NCBI RefSeq assembly: GCF_000787575.1
Contig: NW_012236530.1
Coordinates: forward strand, 186,001 to 250,000
Direction of reading: 5' to 3'
Source of the DNA: Acytostelium subglobosum LB1
Taxonomy: Eukaryota; Evosea; Eumycetozoa; Acytosteliales; Acytosteliaceae
DNA: 64,000 nt
Position numbers and translations under genes: made by a program. Below are positions 44,026 through 54,627 of this stretch, piece by piece. Position 1 is the first letter of the stretch, and each line of letters opens with the position of its first letter. The notes under the pieces were generated by a model that saw nothing but the letters and a program-made list of their open reading frames with translations, made no database searches and was not told the DNA's origin.

Positions 44026-45914
44026 TTAGTTGTTGGAGGCATCGCCATCCGACTCATAATCAACATCTACATCAACATCATCATCAATGTTGATTGCCAG
44101 CATGTGTTGTTGCTCCTTCTTCTTGTTCCTTGAAGTGGAAGAGACGACGGACTTGTTTGAACTCTTGAGTAGTAATAATGTCCTCTTGCTTGATTCGTTG
44201 AGTTGGAGTAGTAGTTGATGATTGAGTAACTCATAGTCACGATAGAACCATATGGAGAGCGTGACAACCATGGAAGCACAGGCAAAGAACAGCATGCGTA
44301 TCCTGCTGACAAGGAAATACTTGAATTGTACATTGTCAATCATGCTGTTGACTCCAAGTATATCCATTAGATGACCAGACAACGAGTGTGATGATACACT
44401 TATAGCGTATCTCTCCAACATCATCGATGTGATCAGGCCAATATATAATGGCAGCCTAGCAGGCGCAGACCTCTTGGTACTTGTAATGAAGAACAACTAT
44501 TGTTGATGTTAGTAAGGGTCATGGTTGTGTAGTTGGATTGGAGTGGACTGGGATAACTTACAAGTACAGAGGTTGCAGCGTAATAGATTATGGACTTAAG
44601 GTCAATGAACTCTGATAGGATGGTGTTGGACAAGTTGTTCAAACCATTAAGGATACTAACTATTAGTTGATGTCCTTGTGAGATCTTGTCCTGAGCATTG
44701 AGTATCTCTCGTTGCTTGGACAAGCATTGATCAGTGATTGATCCTATGCCACTCAAGTCTCCAATAGCCTAATGTGTATTGTTGTATTGTTGTTAGATTG
44801 ATTGATTGATCGAATGGATAATTGATTGATAGATACATACTTGCTTTTGAAGACCTAATAGTCTATTCTGATTGTCCAATGACTCCAAGGTATTGGATGA
44901 TATAAAGTTGGCAGAGTCTTTGATCTGGAATAGGATATCAAGGGACTGTCGGTAGTAGTATGTGTTAGACATTACTCGGATTCGTCCCGAAGAAGTACAT
45001 ACCGCGCGAGAGGATTGTTGTTGTTGTTCGGATAACTTCACTTGTGACTCTAGCAATGTATCTTGCTTGACTATTGTCTCGCGAAGATTGGACTTTAGCT
45101 CCTCTGATGTGACACTTATCCTGTTGAGAAAGTCCATCGATTGCTCCAACTGCATCTTCAAGTTGCTGTTGATGTTGACCAACTTCTGTTGTGCCAAGTT
45201 GGTCTGTTCCCTATGTATTATTGGATTGGATTGGATTGGCGGTCAGAATGGGATGGCGAACCAGCCAGCCAAACAAGCACTTAAGTTAACTTACATTGAC
45301 TCCGAGAGTAGTTGCGACTGGAGATAGATCTGCTTGACAGAGGTAAGAGTGTCGACTGTGGACTCGATGAGTTTGTTGACAGCCTTCTCGGTCTGTTGCT
45401 GGAACAGCTCGGACTGGAGGTAGTAGCAGATGTTTTCGGTGGAGATGTAAAAGTTGGTGTAGGTCATGTAGGCCAGCTCACTCATGGACGATGTGCACTC
45501 GGGTATGGACATCTTGTCGGTGCACTGATAGCTTGTTAGACCGGACTTTTCGAGGTGGCAACTGGCCAACTTAACGGCGAGTCTTGATCTCTGGACATCG
45601 TCCATCTCTTTACAACCATGGACCAATGACTCCATACATTGTTCCCAGCACTTGCTCTTCTTGGAGTTTGTTAGGAGTGACTCCAACTCGTCTATGTTGT
45701 TGGATGAAAGATGAATGAGTAAGATGAATGGCCTTTGGATTCTTAATTCATGGGTCATACCTTTTCCTTTGAGTGCCCTTTCGTTTGACTTGCTATCCAG
45801 CTCGAAGAATCCTGGAAAAGACTGCGTCACATTTGCCAAGGTTGCTAGAACGAGGAATAGGATGGTAATAAAAAGGATATTGCTTCTTGATTTGTTGTTG
45901 TTGATGTTGTTCAT
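44026..45914 (-). CDS. kar5: KAR5/GEX1/Brambleberry-type nuclear fusion protein
   Basis: Six exons, 45914-45761, 45691-45295, 45210-45003, 44945-44841, 44768-44562 and 44496-44026, give 513 residues in phase. An N-terminal signal peptide (ILFITILFLVLATLANV) precedes a cysteine-rich lumenal domain (about 60-150): CWEQCMESLVHGC, LAVKLASCHLEKSGL, QCTDKMSIPEC, YTNFYISTENICYYLQ, the pattern of KAR5/GEX1 proteins. A long coiled coil follows (about 155-330), then two or three membrane helices (about 355-430) and a charged tail. Family members sit in the nuclear envelope or ER and drive fusion of gamete nuclei; in a dictyostelid this would act after cell fusion in macrocyst formation. It ends 78 bp from the convergent dnmA gene. 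Confidence 0.82.
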
Positions 45915-46786
45915 CTTTAATCAATTAAACAATCAATGGTAGGAAGATGGATGGCGGGATGGAGGGAGGAATGTAGGATAGATGGATGGATTTGGATGGC
46001 TCGTATTGTATCTCTCTGAGAATAATACACAATAAGCTTCAAAGAAGACTCTTTATTCTTCAATGGTTTAAGAGTAATAACAGTTAGGCTGTTACTAAAT
46101 GAAAGAAGAATAAGTCCTTGTATTGATTGAGGCCTTTTTGTAATGTTATGATGATTCACAATGTTCTCCCAAAGTAATAAGGTCAATGACTACTAGTGAC
46201 TACCTCCACTATCAAACAACAGTTGAGGACTATGGTAGGTAACTTAGTGTTATCAATGACTATTCTTCTATTCGTTAGGGGAGTTATATTATTTTTGTGA
46301 TCTATCAAAGGGGAGAGACAGAGGAGATAGATGGTATTGTTATATATATATATATATATTATTTATTCGCAATAAACAATACTTGATTGATTGATGAATG
46401 AATGAATGAATGAATGATTGAATGATGGTTATTGGATTGTTTGTTGGTGATTGGTGATTGGTGATTATGTAAAGTTGATTAGATTGATTGAATGGATGAC
46501 CAATATGAACACTGTTGTTAGTATATTCAACTACAATACCTACTACTTTTATTACTACTACTAAAACAGGTAATATGAAAATATATATGTATAAGTATAC
46601 AAATAAAGTGATGAGGGAACAATGGTTTACAAACAAACACAACAGTTCGTTTTGTGATCCTTTTCCAAAAACAGTCATCACTTCCAATTTTGAACATCAA
46701 ATCCTTCATTCAATCATTCTTTAGTTCATTCATTCTACTCAATCATTACTTTTGTGATACATATATATATATTAGTAGTAAAAGCA
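45915..46786. other. Divergent promoter region, kar5 / cog7
   Basis: 872 bp between oppositely oriented start codons. Contains a GGAT/GGAG run near 45950-45990, an AGTGACTAC repeat near 46190, a TA run at 46342-46358, GAAT runs near 46395-46420, and GTGATTG repeats near 46445-46465. No ORF is convincing. Confidence 0.6.
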
Positions 46787-49769
46787 ATGGATGAACATAG
46801 ACAACATGATCATCAATCACTAGAGTCAGTGTTCTCAAAGGATGAGTTTGATACGAAGCAATGGATAAATGACTTGCTTGGTTCAAACAACAAACAATTA
46901 ACTAAACAACAATCTGATGATAAGTTTAACTATCTAAATGAGAGTGAACTAGAAGTATGTACACTATACAAACAACAAAGTATTCATTCATTCTGACACA
47001 TAAGTTTGATTGATTGGTCACTTTGATGATCCCCTCTCAACATACATCCCACATCAGAATGTTGCCTCTGATGCATTGTCAAAGCTACAGATATTCAGTT
47101 TGGAACTGAATATATCACTGGAGAATAGATCCAATCAATCAATGTTATATGTTCCCAAAGCGATTAGAGAGATTGATAGGGTACGCAAAGAGTCCTTAAT
47201 ACTTAAACAAAGAGTCAAACAGATCAGTGGCGCAATTGATTCAATGCACTCTAGCACCTCGGCAACAGTGGCCAATGTATCAGCATTGGATACGGTGCGC
47301 AAGAGAATTGACCTATGCATTCGCTCTTTGAATGAGGCTGAGAAGCTGCTCACATTCTCATCGAGTATCGATCAGTTGTTTCAATCGACTGACTATCTAA
47401 AGATTGCAGAGACACTCGAGGGTGTCAAGCAGTCACTATCAGTACTCTCGGACATTCCCGAGTTCCGCGAGCAGGCCAAGCACTTCCAGCAGCACCAGGA
47501 TCGTCTGGAGCAGCTGATTCGTCCACAGCTGACGGCCGCATTGACTCAGCGTGACCTGGAGGCATGCAAGAACTATCTGCGCGTCTTCCAATCGATCAAA
47601 CGCGAGCAGCAGTACATGTCACACTATTATAATGTGAGATTGGAACCAATCCGTCAACTGTGGGCATCATTTGGAGGTGGTGCGCGTAATGTCACCCCAC
47701 CCAAGCCGCCTGCTGGCAGTCCAGGCACCAGCTCCCCTCCCAACATCAATCAGACAACGCCAACTGCCAATCTTAATCAATGGATACAGACATTCTATGA
47801 AGAAGTTACACTGTTGGCACACACAGAGCTCGACTGGCTCGTTCGACTATCCCCAACCAACAGCGCACAGCTCACAGAACAGATGCTGGTCAGTCTGTTC
47901 CTCTCGATCAACACACAGCTACACACAAGGATCGAGCAGTTTGTTCCACCCAGCCAACCGGGCAAGACTGGCGAGCTGATCACACTCTATCAAACAACGA
48001 TCCAATTCCTCAAGCAGCTAAAGCTGCCCGAGAAGAACACACTGATCAAGACTGTACTGGAACCATTCAAGCATTTCCAGACCAAATATCCAGAGAACGA
48101 AGGAAAGCTATTCAGACAATATCTATCCTCATTCACACTTGTTGTAAGATCACTGCCATGCCGCTCATCATCCCTTGCTGCTGCATCCAAACTTACAATC
48201 CACCTCCATCCCATATACATCCATCCAGAAAAAGAATGACTACATGACGACGATCAAGAACGTGGAGAACTCAATCAACAAGCTATTCCCTCTATGTGAG
48301 GCCTCAATCGACAGGCTATACGAACTGACACATGCTACCGAGATTGAGCCATATGTACAAATGTTAAATGTAAGGTCATACAGATTGATCATGATCAATC
48401 CAGCTTGTCACTAAACAATCACAATCAATCAATCCAATGTAGAATGTATTTAGAGACTTTATAACAATGTTGAAGGAGACACTTAATGAGCTAAAGGTCA
48501 TGTCCAACATTGCTGTGCCAAAGGATATACTGATGCAGATTGAACAAAGAAGACAACAGGCGATGCCAGGTGCAAAGCCACCTGCTCAACAAGTCCTACA
48601 GCCAGCCCAGTTGAACTGGGAATATTTCCAAGGTGCCATGAAGCTGCTCCAAGACATTGCCGTCTTTATGAATCGTCTGAGATCATTCGAACAATCGATC
48701 CAATCCAACTTTATAAGTTATCTATCATCAATGGATGAGATGGATAGTCTGTAAGTATCATTCAATCATTCAATCAATCAATCAAACGAATGATCCAATC
48801 CACTGACGATCAATCAAACAAAGTGAATCACATATTAGGAAGATTATTTTACATGATATAACAAAGTTACACAAGGTACAGAACATTGTACATCAGATAT
48901 CATCATTATCACTACCTACAGCAACTGTGACAACAACACCAAAGAAGTCACTGCTTCAGGATGCTTACGATCAAGTTGTAGGATTCTGCGCACAATGCCA
49001 GAACTATGTGTTTGAGACAATGATCCATTACATCAGACAGCGATTCAAGGATATGCCAAAGATGGCCGAATGGAAACAACAGGGTGGAGGCGAGTCCTAC
49101 CAAACCAATCCATCACAAGTCAGCTACAGCACACAGATTGCCGAACATCTATTGAACATCCCCCAACAACTTGATCCATACTCTGAGGATGAACTATATC
49201 GATTCTCATACCATGTTGCAATGGTATGTCTTGTCTGATCAATCAATCAATCACCTCGTCGTCCGTCCGCTCGCTAACCAACCAACCAACCTCAGACCTA
49301 TCCTGTCAATGATGACTTTTATCAGAACTTGGTGAAGCAACTACATCAACAACAGGTGGAGCGAAGGATACAGATGAGTATGATGTCGGATGATGAAGCT
49401 AGTCCAGCAAAACAGGAGCATCACTCAGAGACTGAAGACGAGAATATTGATGAGATGGATGGTATCGCACATCAGTGGATGACACTTGTGGCCAGTGCCA
49501 CCGAGAAGTTGTATCTTCAGTCAATCGTAGAGATATCGATGCTGTCCGAGTTTGGCTGTCAACAGTTGTCCAATGACATTGGCTATCTGTTCAATGTACT
49601 CTCTGCTCTTGGTGTCTCTGCCGATCCACTTTTATCCAGGACTCAACAACTAGTGTCCACGCCCAAAGAGAGATATGCAGAGATCATCAGCAACATTATG
49701 AAGAGTGACAACAATGCCGAGAAGAACATTGCCAACCTCATTGCCAAGATGAGAGGTATAAAGTTATGA
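46787..49769 (+). CDS. cog7: Conserved oligomeric Golgi complex subunit 7
   Basis: Six exons, 46787-46954, 47058-48143, 48229-48369, 48443-48750, 48824-49223 and 49296-49769, give 858 residues (human COG7 770). The N-terminus matches the family: DEFDTKQWINDLLG, then the SKLQIFSLELNISLENRS helix, PKAIREIDRVRKES, and AEKLLTFSSSIDQLF. The rest is all-helical with IRPQLTAALTQRDLEACKNYLRVF. COG7 is in lobe B of the COG tether, which returns glycosylation enzymes within the Golgi. A Pro/Gly/Thr-rich insert (about 275-300) and an acidic insert (about 720-745) are local additions. The start is the first ATG after the TA-rich leader. Confidence 0.9.
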
Positions 49770-50466
49770 TTACCATGACCATCCATCCATCCGTCATCAG
49801 GTCCAAGAAGTTAGTAGTTCAAGTTTGTCCAACAACTTCTTTTTATGTTGTGGTTGGTTGTGGGCCCTTTGAAATTAATCTTTTAATTTAGGAGGACCTT
49901 CTGGACATGACCCTTCCCTTTTGGAAATTTTAGGACCACTTGCCCATTTAGGTGGTCTCATTGGGGTCACCACAACCAACATCCAATCAACACTATTGTA
50001 TTGTTGGTTGAGCAATCCAATCATGTATGTGATGGTTGAAAGGTTTGTTGTTGTGTGTTGTGTGTGTGTCAATGGGACATTGGTAGTTACCAATTCCAAA
50101 TTTCCTCACACTTCAACAACGCTAGTGCAATGTGTGAATGAATGATGATTGATTGTGTTGTGTGAATATGTGTGTGAATAAATGAAGGTGAGGTGATGGA
50201 TGATGGATGGTGACTTGACAGCCGGTTGGCACTCTCATTCACACACAGAGACAGACGGAAGGACACTCACTCAACCCAAACACACAATTGTTCAAGAGTG
50301 GAATCACCTTCTGTTTCACTTGTCTATTGCACTCTCTCTCTTTCTCTCTCAAGTGTTAGTTAGTTAGTTACAATCACTCCTATCTCTATTTAATTAATTA
50401 AAACTTCTATAACAACATATATTATAGTTAGTTATTTATCATTCTGTTAATAACAATACATAAAAT
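49770..50466. other. Intergenic, 3' flank of cog7 and leader of the micro-gene
   Basis: Starts with a CATC run near 49782, then about 200 bp of GTTG/GGTC-rich sequence (49850-50060) with no repeat partner in the window. It continues with TGTG/GAAT stretches and CTCT runs near 50330-50350, and ends in an AT-rich leader before a likely 5'-UTR intron. No gene recognised. Confidence 0.5.
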
Positions 50467-50637
50467 GTAAGTACAATCAATGAAGAAAGGAACGGGATGT
50501 TGATAAGTTGTTTTTGTTATCAAATAACTAACAATCCAATCAATATCAATCAATCAATGATCTTTATTGATGTTTCCAACATGTAGTCAAAAGTCCAAAG
50601 TCCACTTTATCAACATCTTCATAACAAACACACAACA

Positions 50638-50763
50638 ATGTCCGAAGTCGAAACTGCACCAAACCCAACCACAAAGATCGTTCAGCAACCAGTGATCAAT
50701 ATTGTGAAGAAGAGACCTGCTGAGCTTCTCCAGGAGTACAAGTCAACTACCAACACCAAATAA
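50638..50763 (+). CDS. 41-residue conserved-looking micro-protein
   Basis: ATG to TAA, 42 codons, preceded by AACA and a likely 5'-UTR intron (donor GTAAGT at 50467, acceptor GTAG ending 50585). The peptide starts MSEVETAPNPTTKIVQQ and is short, basic in its middle (VKKRPAELLQEYK), with no signal peptide or membrane helix. Codons are strongly C/G-ending (AAC, ACC, ATC, AAG, CTC), as in highly expressed dictyostelid genes, which is good evidence for translation despite the length. The 600 bp around it has no competing ORF. The family is not recognised. Confidence 0.6.
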   Translation: MSEVETAPNPTTKIVQQPVINIVKKRPAELLQEYKSTTNTK

Positions 50764-50971
50764 TCAACCAACCAACCAATCTATCAATCAAACAATCCAC
50801 CCTACTGCTACCCTCCCAACCCAACATCCCAACACTCCCCACCTTCCGATCAAAATTGGTTGGTTCCCCAAAGCATCACAAGAAAATGATGAAGACAAAG
50901 AGCCAACGATAACAACAACAACAATCACCAAAGTGTTATAATCGAATCAAACTGTACATATATACATACAT

Positions 50972-51020
50972 TGGAGGATACTTGGTTGTGACACCAAACC
51001 TGCAGAACAAGTATCCTCCA
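50972..51020 (+). ncRNA. Perfect 13-bp stem-loop downstream of the micro-gene
   Basis: TGGAGGATACTTG (50972-50984) pairs perfectly with CAAGTATCCTCCA (51008-51020) around a 23-nt loop, giving a 49-nt hairpin. A TATA-like string lies about 10-15 bp upstream. It could be a 3'-UTR element of the micro-gene or a small structured RNA. Dictyostelid class I RNAs are of similar size with paired ends, but their conserved 11-nt motif is not clearly present, so the type is left open. Confidence 0.45.
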
Positions 51021-51749
51021 CTTCCCCCCAATCCCTATTCATTCATTCATTAGTTAGTTAGTTAGTTAATCAGTTAATCTCTATTATTTTATATATATAT
51101 AAATATGTATATATTCAAATGAACTTCTTTGATATCATTGATTGAGTCTTATATCGCTCGCTTTCTTGAATGCATTGAAGTTACAGTATTGCACGAACCT
51201 TTACTTCATAGCGTGATTGGTGATTGATGAGTGTTATTGTGGATCGTGATTGTTTTGAGATATCTCGGGGTCGTGCACCATCTGGACCCGAAACCAACCC
51301 GCTCAAATAAATCAAATAATAATCTTGGTGTCATGATACAGATACACACTCACACAAACATGTTACAAACACATAATACTTTTCCATTCAGGCCAATCGT
51401 CCTTATGAGATAATTACTTTGCAATTTCAGATTCACCATCTGAATATTTAAATTATTTTATTTTAAAATAGATGAGGGGGAGTGTGAGTGAGAGGAGTGA
51501 GTGGATGGATTAATGGGGTGAAAGTGTGTGTGTTAGTTACTGAGATGGGGGATGGAGTGAGCCACGCACCACACCAAACACAAAGACTCTGTCGTGCGTT
51601 CATCCCAAACCCATCACATCATCACCATTCATCCATTTCATTCAATTCATACCCTTACACTTACATACTTATACATACATACAGATAGAACTATTAATAC
51701 TAGTTTCATTATCTTATCTCTTACACACATACATACATATACACATAAA
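51021..51749. other. Intergenic, 5' flank of the ML-domain gene
   Basis: Includes TTAG and CATT runs near 51040-51065, a TA run near 51090, GAG/GTGA-rich stretch near 51475-51510, and a pyrimidine/ACAT-rich leader before the next ATG. Open frames at 51231 and 51488 look accidental. The spacer 50764-50971 likewise shows only the 3' flank of the micro-gene. Confidence 0.55.
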
Positions 51750-52287
51750 ATGAACAAGTTTATTACAATTGCTTTGGTCTTCTCTGTGCTTTGCTTTGGC
51801 ATCGCCTCTGCTGACATCTGGTCGTACTGCACTGGCAACATCAACCCAACTTTCAACATCAACACATTGACCCTCACTCCAGATCCCCCCAAGATCGGTC
51901 AGGTCGCTACTGTCAACCTCCAGGGTACCCTCACCGAGGAGATCACCTCTGGCTCATCAGTCTTCTCCATTGAGTACTTTGTCGCCGGTGCCTGGAGAGC
52001 CCTCCCAGATTTTGACAACGATGTCTGCTCCGTCGTCACTTGCCCAGTCCAGACCGGTCCATTCACCTTCTCCACTCAGATCAACATCCCCTTCATTACC
52101 CCAAGAGTAAGTAGAGACTAGACTAGACTTGACTTAACTGAAGGAAGTACTTTATCTAACATCATCATCATTCTTTCACTCTCTCTTCTTCCTTCTTTAG
52201 GGAAACTACCGTGGTCAGCTCATCATGAACGACCAGACCGGAAGAAACATTACTTGCCTTACCTTTGCTACCACCCTCAACCCATAA
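51750..52287 (+). CDS. Secreted ML-domain lipid-transfer protein (NPC2/PG-PI transfer type)
   Basis: Exons 51750-52106 and 52201-52287 (94-bp intron, GTAAGT...TTTAG) give 147 residues. Residues 1-21 are a signal peptide (MNKFITIALVFSVLCFGIASA). The mature part has the ML (MD-2-related lipid-recognition) layout: IWSYCTGN, LTLTPDPPKIGQVATVNLQG, a CSVVTCPV cysteine pair, and the closing GNYRGQLIMNDQ...ITCLTF. Members such as NPC2 bind sterols or phospholipids in the lysosome or outside the cell. Dictyostelids have several, annotated as putative phosphatidylglycerol/phosphatidylinositol transfer proteins. Strong C-ending codon bias suggests high expression. Confidence 0.92.
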
Positions 52288-52512
52288 GTCTATTCATTAG
52301 GATAGCTAATAAATCTCGATGGACTTGTTGACTTGAGTAGTTGGTTACTACTACCAATCAATCACAATCGCCTCGGTTCGAACGACTTTAAATATTTAAC
52401 CTAACCAAAATCAACACTCTACCCCTAGATCAGTCTATGAACATGTTCTGGCTGCTGGATTTGAGTCTGATTGATTGATTGTTCAGTGTAATTAATAAGT
52501 TAAGTTACAAGT

Positions 52513-54191
52513 TTACTTTGGTAGTGGACCATTGAAGTTGGCAATACAGAGGGACATTGAAGCCATCGATGCTACACATTGATCCATTTGATGTGGGTCC
52601 ACCTTGTCCAGGGCATCGCCCTCAGAGTGATGGTACCAGAAGTACTTTGACATGTCGACTGATAGTTCTCCGCCTGGTATCTGGCCGGGTACGATCAGGA
52701 AACTGTTGTCTGTGCCAGACTCACCCTCGATCACCAGGTTGGCGCCGAGCTCTGATAGAACGTCGTCCGACAGTGATTGAAGCGCGTCGATCGTGGCCTC
52801 TGAGGCGCCAGACACGGTGAAGCCCAGTGGAGTGGTCGTGCCTCCATCAGTCTCGATCGAGAAGAACGTCTCGTTTCTGTGAACGTTGGCATAGGTTTGT
52901 GCGCCAGCGGCACCATTCTCCTCGTTGGTCCAGGCGACCACTCTGACTGTGCGCAGTGGCTGAATGCCGAGCGCCTTCATCAGTCGTACGGCTTCCCAGG
53001 CGACCATCACACCGCCTCCATCGTCGACGGCACCTTGGCCGACGTCCCAACTGTCGATGTGACCGCCAATGACTACGACCTGCTCCGGGTACATTGAGCC
53101 AGTGACCTGGCCCATGACATTGCGAGACACTGCTGGGTTGGGCATTGTCTGTGCTTCCATGTAGAGGTTGACACTGACCACGGTGCCCTGATCGGAAAGT
53201 CCCTGGATAAGGTCGGCATCCTCCAGAGTGATGGCTGCAGTGGGGATCTTGTTGACACCATCGCGATACGACATCATACCAGTGTGTGGCGAGCCAATTG
53301 AGAATGGAGTGATTGAACGAACGAGTGCAGCGACACCACCGCACTTTGCAGCGGCCACTGCTCCACCAGACCTATAAGCAACTGTAACGCCATACTCTGT
53401 GAATGGTACATTGAACAAAACAATCTTTTTTGGACACAAAGCAGACTTGTTTACCAAATCATCAAAGCTTGAAACGACCAATACTTCGGCTGTGACTCCC
53501 TGGTTGTTTGATTGATTGGTCAGTACTGAGTATCATCATAGCCAATGACATGGGCGACACATCAATAACATACGTTGGCTGTTGTGTTGATTGAACCTCC
53601 AAGACCAAGGATGTTCATTCGTTTGGTGAATGGACTGAGGATGGCGGCATGTTCATTGCCACGTACCCAATGGGTGACGTTGACATCTTGAGTCTGTACA
53701 TTCTCCAATCCATCGGCTATCATCTGTGCCTGTACCCAGTCGATTGCCTTCTCCAATGCATCTGAACCCGACAGTCTATTTCCAAAAGTCGTACACATTG
53801 TCTTTAATTTAGAGTATGCCTGAGTACCCTTCAATGCAGTATTAACAAGCTTTCCACCATCATCTTGACAATTATGTGATAGTACTACAGTATGTCTTCC
53901 CTCTATAATGATTGATTGATTGAGTATGTTTGAGTGAGTATGTATCATGTGATTGAATGAATGATTGATCAAACATAACATACTGCTTAAGATCACTAAT
54001 GGTACAACAGTTGCAATGATTGTACAGACGATTAGGATAAGTAGTACTAATAGGATTAATCTGTTTCTTCTTGTCTTTGGTAACCATTTTGAGAACAATG
54101 ATCCTGATTGACCATTCTCATACTGTTCATCATCATAACCTTTAATGTCATACTCCTCCTTCAACAATACAGAGTTCTCATTCGAGTCCAT
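52513..54191 (-). CDS. Carboxypeptidase Q-like M28 metallopeptidase, membrane anchored
   Basis: Exons 54191-53984, 53902-53574 and 53499-52513 give 507 residues (human CPQ 472). Instead of a cleaved signal, the protein starts with about 45 hydrophilic residues and then one strongly hydrophobic helix (RLILLVLLILIVCTIIATVV, about 46-66), so it should be a type II membrane protein. The peptidase domain carries the zinc and catalytic residues of family M28: GGHIDSWDVGQGAVDDGGG (His and Asp), TNEENGA (Glu pair), FSIETDGG, and the last His in WYHHSEGDALDKVD. CPQ cleaves unsubstituted dipeptides. Spacing to the ML-domain gene is 225 bp, convergent. Confidence 0.9.
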
Positions 54192-54627
54192 CCCTATCTC
54201 TCTATCTCTCTCTCTTTGTTAGTGTATGTTTGAATGATTGATTGATTGAATGATGAGTACCAATGTAGACAGACACTTCAATACCAATGGACCACATGAT
54301 GTTAGATTTTTGTAAAACCGACCATTCGTCGGAGGACTCCATTGGGTGACCCTTTTGCCAAAGAAAGAAAGTGATTCAAATAAATGTGGTTTTGACAATC
54401 AGATAATAAATTAGGGAAGGATACCCAACTGATTGATCAGAGATTGAACATGATCAATTAATCAATCAACTTAATCAATCAATTCAAGAATCTAAGTTAT
54501 TTAGATTTCCAAAAATATCAAAAGACAATGATGTTCTGTTTGTTTTCCAAACTTCATCATTCTTGAACAACCCAACACAACATACTTAAGTGATAAGACA
54601 TGTAGTTATTTGTAATAATTCGAGAGA
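54192..54627. other. Divergent promoter region, CPQ-like / ankyrin gene
   Basis: 436 bp between divergent start codons. Contains a CTAT/CTCT run beside the peptidase start, ATTG runs near 54235-54250, and AATC/AATTA-rich sequence near 54455-54490. No gene seen. Confidence 0.6.

Noticed and set aside
50972-51020. Assignment of the hairpin as a Dictyostelium class I RNA
   Set aside because: Size fits, but the conserved 11-nt motif and the upstream DUSE element could not be found, so it is only listed as a hairpin.
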